A stretch of 64,000 nt of DNA, from assembly GCA_023014365.1 (NCBI GenBank), contig JAEBUN010000039.1, positions 186,001 through 250,000 of the forward strand, written 5' to 3'. The position numbers and the translations under genes are program-made. The notes beneath the pieces were generated by a model. It was not told the origin of the DNA and searched no databases. It worked only from the letters and a program-made list of their open reading frames with translations. Positions 11,990 to 20,971 of this stretch are shown one piece after another (the first letter of the stretch is position 1; every line of letters begins with the position of its first letter). The stretch is from Lepiota brunneoincarnata. Taxonomy: Eukaryota; Basidiomycota; Agaricomycetes; Agaricales; Agaricaceae.

Positions 11990-12335
11990 GCTCATATCTA
12001 ATCCATCGATTGGGCGTCCGGGGGGCATAATCTAAGCCTCTTCCACTGGAGAGGATCCCGAATCTGATAATATCACTACTGGTCTAGAAGGTTAAGTAAA
12101 TTAGCCCCGCGGCTACTGAAGCTGCGCAAGTTCACCGACCATTCCTTTCTCGTCCACTCCTGGGCTTGTTCCTCGCGACTCGAGCAGCCATCCCACTTTT
12201 GTTCGTCACCTGCTCCTGGGTTTATCGCCCTTTTGCTCTAGTCCCTGCTACCATCAAACCTCGTGGTGCTTCCTTACCACCAGTCATCGATGTGCGAAAT
12301 TCGTTCATTCTAGCCGTTCGCTAGGACAATAGTCA
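11990..12335 (-). repeat. 5' flank of kinase C with residual EXS tail
   Basis: The upstream DNA of kinase C still aligns with the corresponding regions of A and B: remnants of INPGAGDEQKWDG and KLTIVLANG can be read on the minus strand, separated by about 70 extra bases. Homology ends near 12335, close to the PCNA gene. This marks the right boundary of the tandem array. Confidence 0.65.
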
Positions 12336-12639
12336 ATTTGACGCCACGTACGCCCCTGCACCTCTTCGCACACTTGGCCTCGACCCTAAAGTAATGGACC
12401 ATCGTATACGTCTGTTGCGCTGCGATCGCACCAGGTCGTATGGAGTTTAGCTCCTTCAAAACCTCGCCGAACCTGCCCTCTTTTGTTTCTGCCCTCACTG
12501 CCACGGTTAGCGCTGGCAACCTTGTAGATCTCACGTGTGTTGAAGGCGAGAACTGAAACGGATCCGTATGACGGGCATCAATATCAATGAAATAAGAAAA
12601 CAAGATGGAATAAGGAATATAACAGCAGTAGGAATGATC

Positions 12640-13893
12640 TCACTCATCGCCGATCTTCGGCGCCAGATAGTAACGAATATAACCCCCCGTAAATTCATAC
12701 GCAACCTGCAGAGATACGTGTCAGCTCCAACAAAGAGAGGGGAGTCATCAACATACGAGTAGTGGGACGTCATTGCTCATCATGAGTTGTACCCTGGTTG
12801 AGAGATTGGAGCTCTTGGAGAAGTTGACGAGATATTTGAGGGAGAACGTGAGGGACACGTGTTGATTCATTTCAACTCTGACGCCCTGATCATCTTCTTC
12901 TGATTTTTTTGAGGTCTTTGCCTTTTTGCCCGGTTTTGATGAGTCATTGACCTTGATTCCTGATGAGCACAAGAGAGCGCACATGGGGACATACGATGAC
13001 AACGGACCTTTTTGCGCTTCTTGCCATTTGCCCCTCCTTCCTCCTCCTCCTCCTCCTCTTGTTCCTCCTCCCCTTCTCCGTCCGAATCAGGCCTGAACTC
13101 CTGCTCCTGGTCGTCCATCTCGACATCGGCATCTTTTTCCTTCTTGACCTTGGTCTTCTTGCCTGCGCCCTCCTCGTCCTCGCCCTCCTCTTCTTCAGAC
13201 TTGCCTTGGACCTTGCCAATCTTACCCTCGGAATCCTTGAGGAGAATGTTCCCGTTGGCAGCTTCACCCTCGCTTGTGAACCGAACACCTTCCTTGCTGA
13301 CCTCGATACGCACACTCTCGCCAAGTTGAGACAGATCACGGACGATGCGAGTGAATTCAGCCGACGGCATAATCACCCGCGATTCGTACTCGGTTTCAGG
13401 AATAGTCAGCTGATCGGAATCGATGTCCATCAACTTCATGTCGTACTCAGCGATACGATCCGTGTCTGTGGAATGATCAATTTGAGAGGGAAGCGATATA
13501 AAGAGAGCAGAACACACACTTTTCGCCTCGTACACTAGATTTAACACGTCTGCCTCGTCTGCCGCTTTCAGTGTGCAGATATCATCGTCCTTGGCGCATT
13601 TGAGTACTTTGGTGAGACTGGTAAGGTTGACGCCGAGCGGCATGGGTCTATCGCAGCGGTAACGTTTGAAACCGGCTGCTTCAAGGTGAGCAGCGACGAG
13701 CGCGACGTGTGAGTTGTCCATGGCTTGGAGGGTGATGCCTTCTTCATTGCACTCAAAATTAGCGTCCGACACGAGCTCCTTGATGGCTGGCAAGGTTGGA
13801 GAGAGTTAGTCAGGATCATGATTGAAGCAGTAGTGCTTTACCGTCGAGGAGTTTCTTGAGCGTTCCCGCCTCCTGCAGCTTGGCTTCTAGCAT
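12640..13893 (-). CDS. PCNA, DNA sliding clamp, with long acidic/Lys-rich insert
   Basis: Proliferating cell nuclear antigen: the trimeric clamp that tethers DNA polymerases and many PIP-box partners in the nucleus. Five exons: [34 protein letters not shown] to [26 protein letters not shown] onward; [16 protein letters not shown] onward; [20 protein letters not shown], then TGA. The interdomain connector [17 protein letters not shown] and the C-terminal [10 protein letters not shown] are well conserved. About 345 residues against 258-261 normally. The extra roughly 90 residues interrupt domain 2 between [11 protein letters not shown] and [14 protein letters not shown]; they are Glu/Asp-rich with Lys clusters ([22 protein letters not shown]) and span the exon 3/4 junction. 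The core on both sides is intact, so the gene is likely functional. Confidence 0.95.
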
Positions 13894-13922
13894 GGTGTTT
13901 GGTAGGTAAATGAGTTTCAAGG

Positions 13923-13928
13923 ACGCGT
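13923..13928. promoter_or_regulatory. ACGCGT (MCB-like) element upstream of PCNA
   Basis: Palindromic ACGCGT lies 30 bases upstream of the PCNA ATG. This is the MluI cell-cycle box bound by MBF in ascomycete yeasts, where it drives S-phase genes including PCNA. Use in this organism is inference; it could simply lie in the 5' UTR. Confidence 0.3.
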
Positions 13929-14003
13929 CTCCCCAATCATCGCGTCTAGTCACACGTGTCACTGTCACCCATCTATGAACCCCCCCTGTCGTGATCTTCA
14001 ATG

Positions 14004-14111
14004 TTACACACTGGCACTTCTCAAGGCTTCGTCCACCCCAATGGTGATGAGAGCGGCCCGTACAGCGCTATGCGCCAGGTTGAGCAGATAGCGCTCATCC
14101 CTGGTATTCAT
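14004..14111 (-). other. Possible 35-codon upstream ORF of PCNA
   Basis: ATG-initiated frame starting MNTRDERYLLNLAHSAV and ending in TAA about 110 bases upstream of the PCNA start, same strand. It could be a translated leader ORF, a small gene, or chance. Composition looks coding-like, but I recognise no family. Confidence 0.2.
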
Positions 14112-14697
14112 AATCTTGGGTAGCAATGAATCCTATGTTCCGAGCAACTCTCACAAGACCGAAATATGTACTTGGCCCGAGGTCAATGCCTCGAGATTTT
14201 AGCCCCGGAGACCTCCAACGAGAATTGTGGGACGACCGTGTTCTAGAGCTCCTAGACTATCCCAGACGCGAATCGTCCGTTTCTTGGGGTACCTAGGGCA
14301 TATAAGAGTTAATGGTTATGCTCTTGCTCAGCTACTCATGAATGCATGATCATATACAGTCAATCAATGTTTTTCGCAAGTTGATGCAAAGGAGGTATAT
14401 TATCGCTACAAAAGAGTCACGGGAAAGAACGGAAGCATAGGCGAGAGTGATATGGTTATTGACCAATGCGGAGCAAGTGCGTTCCCGACCAGGGTACAAG
14501 TGGGCATTGGGCCAGCTTGCGCGAAAGACAGTGGCTGAGACGAGTCGAATGATCCCAGACGACGTTGCGCCCACAAGCGAAGTAGTTGTATTTTATGATA
14601 TAAACGGGAACTTGATTACTGTTGAAGCTTATGATACATCTAGAACGTTACACAGGCCCGATTCCAGTCTCGCCCCCAGCCATCAATGGTGCTGGAA
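14112..14697. other. Intergenic, nothing recognised
   Basis: Between the PCNA leader and the 3' end of the next minus-strand gene. A plus-strand frame exists here, but it has no ATG start and no family resemblance. I see no supported feature. Confidence 0.4.
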
Positions 14698-15615
14698 TCA
14701 TCGAGACCGAGCAATAATGGATATCCATGGCCGTGGAAATAGATCAACATGAGGGCTAGGGGAGGATGCCGTCTCTTCGGCTTGACAGGTGTACCCACTC
14801 AGGGAAAAGGTGGAAGGGGTGCAAGACAATGAGGAAGCCGAGTACATTGTAGCATCATCGGAATCGCTATCATCATTATCGGGAGGGGAGTCGAGCCTCG
14901 ATATAGCACACCCCCGGTGTTGGTCGACGTCAACGTTTGCAGGAATCCGATCTGAGTCGTCAGGGGAGATGTATATAGGTAGCGGAGGCCGCCTGCGGAC
15001 AGAGTGCCGTGACAAGTCGGAGTATAGTGGAGATGGGGAGCGACTCGTGAAGGCGTATCGATCCGCACCAGAAGTCGCGGTGCTGAACACTGTGAGGGCT
15101 TTGGGAGTATAGGAGTAGTCTGCGACGCACCTCTTGGTGCAGACAGGAGATCTGCGCGCTGTGTTTGCTCTATCGAGACTCGGTGAATGAAAACGTAGAT
15201 CTTGGGGCGGAACAGAAGCACGGATAGTAGCGTCGGTCTCGTGTATTGGGGGGTGGGTATTTGGCATTGTGACAATGGGGTAGTCAAAAGTAGACGAGGA
15301 TAGGATGTTCGGCCTGCGTTGACACTAGGATCCGTGAGTTGAGGTTGGCTGAAAGCAAGGGAACGAAATACATGAAGTTTCCTGACAGCGGTCTGGGACC
15401 AGCGCAGACCGTCCAGATCGTGGAATTCAAACCTAACAGACATGAATGAGTCAAACAGCAAGCGCCGTTGTTCCTATCACGCAAGGTTCAGACGCCGTAA
15501 TACTAGACTAGCGATAGACACTTACCTCTGTCATGGACAGTCCTTCTGCGTCTTCTATATACTGTTCCTTTTCGAGTTCAAGGAGGCGGTTCCTGCGGAG
15601 TTGTTGACGGGACAT
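14698..15615 (-). CDS. Ser/Pro-rich hypothetical protein, three exons
   Basis: Not recognised. Exon 1 encodes MSRQQLRRNRLLELEKEQYI, a charged helix. A GTAAGT intron follows. Exon 2 encodes RRLLFDSFMSVRFEFHDLDG and ends RKLH. A 47-nt intron (GTATTT to CCTAG) then shifts frame into a long Ser/Pro/Asp-rich exon that contains MPNTHPPIHETDATIRASVP, the acidic stretch DNDDSDSDD and a final ARSR. About 260 residues with a structured N-terminus and a mostly disordered C-terminus. No signal peptide or membrane span. The frame-consistent splice joins and intact stop support a real gene; exon 3 could alternatively be read as a separate gene starting at its own Met. Confidence 0.55.
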
Positions 15616-15901
15616 TATTTGACAGCAGGAGAACCACAACCACACACGACTTGATGGATAGACGCGTGACCGTGGCAAACACGTGACCACCCTATTCGAG
15701 GCACCGCCTCTTCCCGATTAGATATGGGGATTCCACGCCACGCTATGCTCGACCTAAGTCTCTTCGTTGGCCATTACCCGGTCGACGGATTGCTCAGTTC
15801 ATACCAACACGGCCATACAGTAAGTCGATATCATTTTACATTATCCATCACTGCGCCAACAGGCAAGAAATTTCTACGTGATAAACGTTATCTTGATTTT
15901 G

Positions 15902-16488
15902 TCAGTTCAATGTCGCAGGGCCACTGGAACGCTTGGACTGGACGATTTGGCAAAATCCAGCACTCTCTGTAATGAAGTTGACCTTGCCATTCGGTTGGGT
16001 CTGACCGCCAATGTTGGTCAAGTCCTCAATGCCATGGCATCCGGCAAAGAGAGCACAAGTAAAGAGTGTGCTCCCATTCTGTTATCAGACACATTAGAAT
16101 TGCATGGTTCAGGGCGCAACGAGCTAATACTTACCTTGCTGTTATTGTCATGGTACACTTGGGTGCCGTGGGTCAGAGTTGAGTAGGCAGACCGGTGAAC
16201 ATGGACATACGATTCGCAAAGCGGCAAGCAGGAACCGAATCACAGAATCCAAGGCAGTCTGAGAGAGAAAGATTCAGCATGTACAACGAAAGCGTGTTTT
16301 ATCATGGGGAGGGTGATCGCACCTCCGGCGGTCGGAACGAGGTCAAATGTAAGGTAATCGTCTCCCTCGACAGCCCCAGTTCGGGCAAAAAAGCTCAAAT
16401 CATAACCAGCCTGAGGGAGGGCTGCTACGCTTGCGATAGCAGCAGCGAAAGTGACCGAGAATGTGACTTTCGATGCGGGCAGCTGCAT
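15902..16488 (-). CDS. Small secreted protein, fruit-body-type family
   Basis: Signal peptide MQLPASKVTFSVTFAAAIAS with a likely cleavage after SVAALP. Four exons join cleanly: the first ends at DLVPTAG; a 47-nt exon adds CLGFCDSVPACRFAN between introns starting GTGCGA and GTATGT; then YHDNNSK; then, after a 56-nt intron, NGSTLFTCALFAGCHGIEDL and a tail ending SSGPATLN. The Cys pattern (CxxxC, C, C, C, C) and the YHDNN, GGQTQPNGKVNFI and SAGFC blocks resemble small secreted proteins described as fruit-body specific in Agaricomycetes; that assignment is from memory of the family and is tentative. About 135 residues, extracellular. Function unknown. Confidence 0.65.
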
Positions 16489-17429
16489 TTTTAGAATCTC
16501 GGTACAGATCAGGTTGGACGGAAGGGATATTGCTGACGGAAACAGCTAGCAAAACGCCCGGTCTTTTATAGCCCTCCACTTATATGATGAGAAAGTTTGA
16601 ACATACGGATAATACACCATATAGAACAGGTCTTACCGTCCTGGTACTGCTGTTCCGTGCAGCTTCGATTCTGTACCCTGGTTGAACGCGAGGTACAGAT
16701 TCGCATGTTCGGCTGTCAATCTTCAATGCGGCAGGACCAGTTCCTATTTTATAAGCCGGCAAAACAATGAAGAACTATGACACTCCAAGTTTCTTTCACA
16801 CGAAAGCACCTTGGGATACCTCCAATACGAATCGAGTTTGCGTACCGGCGCGAGAAATATTTTGAACGAGATGATCATATTCGATGCACTGGTCCCGCTT
16901 ATTGCTAGTCGGGGTCAGGTGCAGAATGCGAGAAACTGGCAGGCGTCCGGGCTGTCGTGTTTAGGCATGAATTCTGGTGAATGTGACATCGGAAGCAGGA
17001 ACAGGATGGAGATTTACAATACTCAGTATCAAAGGGGAAGCCCGTCTATCTGGCCCCGACCCGGTGGGTAGAATCCATTTTGAGGGACATAGCACATGGT
17101 CGCTGCCGTGAGGAATGAATGGTTCACCGAGCCACCGATCAGGCGTTTAGGGGTGGCAAGTGGTAAACGAACAGCCATTTAGGGTCCGGTCCCATCTGTG
17201 CCTGTACCCGTAGCCTGATGCCCATCGGAATTGATGCCAACAGCTCAACCAGGGGAGAATTTCCCGGTATGAATAGTCCCTTGATAATCAATAATGCTGT
17301 TATAAGCCACCGAATTAACTACCTCCGATTCCTGGGTGTGGTCTCCCTCTGCGCTCATCGCTCGCCGGTCGATTAGACGTCCCATTCTTGTTCCACCACC
17401 GACTCCTGGGATTACTGCCCCTCCGCTCC
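16489..17429. other. Intergenic, nothing recognised
   Basis: No frame with a credible start, splice pattern or family resemblance was found on either strand. It includes the promoter side of the secreted protein gene; no clear TATA box was picked out. Confidence 0.4.
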
Positions 17430-18030
17430 CACCACTACCGCCATGCCTCCTCACCAAGACCGCTGCCGGGCAAGTTGAATTCGGGAGGCCGGGAAACGAC
17501 AATGTGGGGAGGGGGTTTCTGTCGAGGAAGAAGAATGGCTAGGTTGGATTGTGCATTGGCCAAGTGTTTGGCGGTGATGGTGGTGTCGGTGTTGAGTGAA
17601 TAGGTGATCGCGTTTGCAGATATTTTGGGAAAACTAGAGGGGATGGAGAAAACGCGCAGCCGGGATGTGGCAAGTGTCGACGGGGAGCTGTCGGCGAGCC
17701 AGAGCACATGAATTCGAATGGGGTCACCAGGATAGAGGCGCTGATAAACTACGAGTCAACGGAATCCACCAGAACCCGCAAGAACAGGCGTCCTGCAACA
17801 TCAAAATATCGATGATGGAACGGACATGGCTGTCCGTGTAGATGGGCGCTGGAGATGTCAAAGACACTTATCCCGCTTCGCGGCTTCCCTGTATCCCAGG
17901 AGTAAAATATCGAGGAGAAGGTGCGGTGTGTGTCTACTATATGTGAGGCAGAGAAGGGTGTCCTCGTGCAGCGTTTGATTGTTTGTTATCAGCCGCCGGT
18001 GTATGGATAGCGTGGGAGTAAACATAATGG
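17430..18030 (-). pseudogene. TatD-type hydrolase relic
   Basis: Diverged remains of the TatD gene that is intact at 54.1-55.3 kb. Reading minus: TPTLSIHRRLIT matches the leader region upstream of the intact gene (VPTLSMHRRLIT); DTHT and a weak REAAKR segment follow; then IHVLWLADSSPSTLA (against IHVHCFTDTPEFAQ) and ITYSLNTDTTITAKHLANAQ (against ITYSSNTDTSTVIKNMATAN). The catalytic GEIGLD and HTREAD blocks are missing, and stops and frame changes are present. It lies head-to-head with the F-box gene and overlaps its 5' end, so both probably once shared a bidirectional promoter. Confidence 0.65.
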
Positions 18031-19475
18031 AAGAGGTTGTCTTCATCACAGCAACAGTAAATCGACTCAGCAATGAAATAAATCAACTCAACGCACAGCG
18101 CGCTGCCCTTCTGCGCAGACTGAACGAGCTACGTCGTTTCGTACCCCCAGAGACTCTTGCTCTCATTTTTCACCATACTGATTCACCACTTGTCCGCCTC
18201 GCTGCTGTCTGTGCACACTGGCATCACGTTGTTTGGACAACTCCTACACTCTGGACTGACATCGGCCCTGTCCCTTCTCGCCGCAATGCTAGTCAGAACG
18301 ATGCTGCCCTTCTCCGTCTCCACTTTGCCAACGCTTGTGCCCTCCCTGTCTCTCTTCACATCAGACTTGACAGACTCTCTTCTTCATCCTCTGCTCCATC
18401 CGAGGACATTCTCGGGGTCGCCCTTATCGAAAACTCTGCAAAGATAAGAGCTCTCTCGTGCACTTCAAGGTCTTCTATTCGCCGGCGCTGGGGCATGCTT
18501 GCTCAAAAGCTCGAATCTTCACACTTTCCCAGCCTCGAGCGACTCGTAATCAACCTGCCCAGCCCTCCGCTTTCCAACTACCACACCCCTCTTTTTCGTG
18601 CACCCAAACTCCACACTGTCTTCCTCACAGGGTATTATCCCTCACACGAGCTCTTCTGGCATCAGCTTACCGTCCTCCATCTCTCCTCCCTCGCCAATGA
18701 CCAATCTCTCGAGATTCTCCTCCGCTGCCCAAACCTCATCCAGTATCACTGTGCCAGCGCCTACGAGTGCACCAGGCCCATCGACCCAGCCCTACACTCC
18801 CGCTCCCCAGTCGTTTTCCATCACCTCGAGGACTTCCAGTGGACCGGCTCCCTCGGCGCTTGGGGCACCTTTCTCTACACCGTGGTCCACATGCACAACC
18901 TCCATTGCATATCCCTCGGAAATACCTCTCCACTCACCCGTCCAGGGAACGCGTCCCGCCGTACCGACTTTTTCCACCATTTTAAACACCTCTCCATTCT
19001 CGAACTTAATGTCTTTCATACCGCCCAAGAGTGGCTCGATATATTTTCCGCCGTTGGTTCTACGCTCCACGAACTCCGCATCGTTTGTTTGGGCGATAAT
19101 GAACAAATGGCTTACCTTCTCCGCCAGCTCATTCGTTCTTATGACGAGAATAATGAGCACGAGAACTATCTCCCCCATCTCCGGGTCTTTCATGCCACGT
19201 TCGATATTCATCCCAGTCGCTTCGAGCTGCTTCTGGATGTTTTGAGTTCGAGGCGCGTTCGACCGATTTCTGTGAATTCTGACGAGAACGACTGGGTGCG
19301 CGATCCGACGGTGGATACAGTCTATTGGGAACATCATACCAGACTCGAGCGTGCTGTCGTCAAGTGTTGGCATTTGGGATTCGAATTTATGCCTGCTGAT
19401 AGGTTGGTTGTTGGCGTGCTGAGGGATGGGGGCTTGGAGTTAGAGCTCGGGATACAGAGCCTCCGGCAGTCCTAA
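18003..19475 (+). CDS. F-box-type protein 1
   Basis: Single long exon, about 490 residues. The first ATG, at MDSVGVNIMEEVV, was chosen; a second Met lies eight codons later. A leucine-rich coiled coil (NRLSNEINQLNAQRAALLRR) leads into an F-box-like segment, RRFVPPETLALIFHH, then AAVCAHWHHVVWTTPTLWTD, the usual Agaricomycete arrangement. The rest is LRR-like (FPSLERLVINLPS, HLSILELNVF, STLHELRIVCLGD) and ends with ENDWVRDPTVDTVYWEHHTR. By family it would be a substrate receptor of an SCF ubiquitin ligase, acting in cytosol or nucleus; the substrate is unknown. Three degenerate copies of this particular gene lie elsewhere in the window (26.8, 50.2 and 58.7 kb). Confidence 0.8.
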   Translation: MDSVGVNIMEEVVFITATVNRLSNEINQLNAQRAALLRRLNELRRFVPPETLALIFHHTDSPLVRLAAVCAHWHHVVWTTPTLWTDIGPVPSRRNASQNDAALLRLHFANACALPVSLHIRLDRLSSSSSAPSEDILGVALIENSAKIRALSCTSRSSIRRRWGMLAQKLESSHFPSLERLVINLPSPPLSNYHTPLFRAPKLHTVFLTGYYPSHELFWHQLTVLHLSSLANDQSLEILLRCPNLIQYHCASAYECTRPIDPALHSRSPVVFHHLEDFQWTGSLGAWGTFLYTVVHMHNLHCISLGNTSPLTRPGNASRRTDFFHHFKHLSILELNVFHTAQEWLDIFSAVGSTLHELRIVCLGDNEQMAYLLRQLIRSYDENNEHENYLPHLRVFHATFDIHPSRFELLLDVLSSRRVRPISVNSDENDWVRDPTVDTVYWEHHTRLERAVVKCWHLGFEFMPADRLVVGVLRDGGLELELGIQSLRQS

Positions 19476-20971
19476 GATTTTTCTACCCTACCGCCTTTCA
19501 GAGGGTAAGGTAAAGGAAAATATATGTGAACGAGCTTGCAAGTTCTGAAATCTCTTTTGAGTACACCTGCCCGCCGTGTTTTAAATTTGGTTTTAGGATG
19601 TATACAGGGGATGCGGAGTGTGAATACACCGAGGGAGCCAGAGAGTAGAAGATGTGAAAGACGGGGTAAGAGGTGGATAACACAGGCGCCCAGAGACTGC
19701 TACACTGCGTGTTTAATCCCCAGAAGAAATCGTGAAAATGCGCTGCCTTATTTGGTATATCTTTCTGCATTTGGTAGCTCAATCAACATATCTTTATAAT
19801 TTTTCACTCAACCGGCACGCGGTATATACTCAAGAGCATTAGGGGATCTGATACCCTCAGACGATGATAAGTTTCTCGCTGGTTCTTTCGATAGGAATAT
19901 CAACCACAATCCAACATCGGTATCGCACACCTACCCACTCCCCCTAGCCAACGCCATCTCCACTTGATCCGAGCAGCGAGTATCCCCGTGGTCCCCACCC
20001 TCCTCAGCATCTATAGTGTTACGGGCGGTCCCCCTCCCAGTCCAGAACTCTGAGTCGCGGTCACCCCTACCCAATGCACATGCCTCAAGGTCGCGACTTG
20101 ACCACAACATAAAACATCTTGCACGAAAAGTACATAATCTGCCTCATCTGCCTTCTCCCGGCGGCAATACGACTACCCCCGTCAAGCAACTTCAGGTCGT
20201 GGTGCATGTCCATGATATCCTTGATCCACCTTCATCCTTGAACGCTTCATGTATCATTCATTGGTATATGAATAGCAAAGATGGGCACTTATGGTGCACG
20301 TTTTAGTGGTGCTTACAGCTGCTTTAACCTCAATTGCTGGGAATCCCTCACCCTCCGAAGTGAACTCCGCACGTCCCACCTTTATTGGCGACATAGAGCT
20401 CATCTTATAATAATTGTATTAAATTCGACACTCCTTTGAGGACAATCAAAAAAATCTCTCTTTGATTGTCCATTGATGATACCCCTCCCCTGGTCAAAAT
20501 AGACAAGTTCTTAACTAGGTTTAAAGATGCGAAGTCCCTAACAGGTCCCGAGAATGCTGGGTACGCCACCGCTACGCATGTCCCTGAATCATATCCACTT
20601 CGTGCAACGTTTACTTCATTGAGCTAGCGAAACCGATATAGTTCTACCCTAGTGCATTGCGGGGTAAGGCTGCCAAGCTCGAGAACATGATAACCTACTT
20701 CACACAGTCTATTCAACACCTATTCAACACCGAGAGGGTTGTCCATAGAAGTAGACTTACGGCAAGCTGTGAGCGGTGGCCATGTGACACACTAGCGCCG
20801 GATCGCAGGACAACATGCGTTCTACACCATTCCATGCAGATCGGGCATATTGATACAATTTGTGCGATGGCAGCTGGTTCGTATCCGTGCTGCTTTGGTA
20901 TAAAGCTTGAATGCTATTGACATGTTCTTGAGAAGACATCTAGCATTTCTTTCGACCTCTTATTTGCCGCC
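19476..20971. other. Intergenic, nothing recognised
   Basis: About 1.5 kb with only short frames that lack convincing start, splice or family signals. No repeat shared with other parts of the window was noticed. Confidence 0.4.

Noticed and set aside
12310..12773. Minus-strand ORFs downstream of PCNA exons
   Set aside because: One contains the PCNA last exon read in another frame; the other lacks a proper start and spans the array boundary.
12963..13538. Plus-strand Leu/Ser-rich ORFs opposite PCNA
   Set aside because: Mirror of the Glu/Lys-rich insert; a long open frame is expected from GAG/GAA codon runs.
14447..14752. Plus-strand 101-codon frame
   Set aside because: No ATG start, no family resemblance, overlaps the 3' end of a better supported minus-strand gene.
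19536..20306. Short plus-strand frames after F-box gene 1
   Set aside because: No splice signals or family match; consistent with random open frames.
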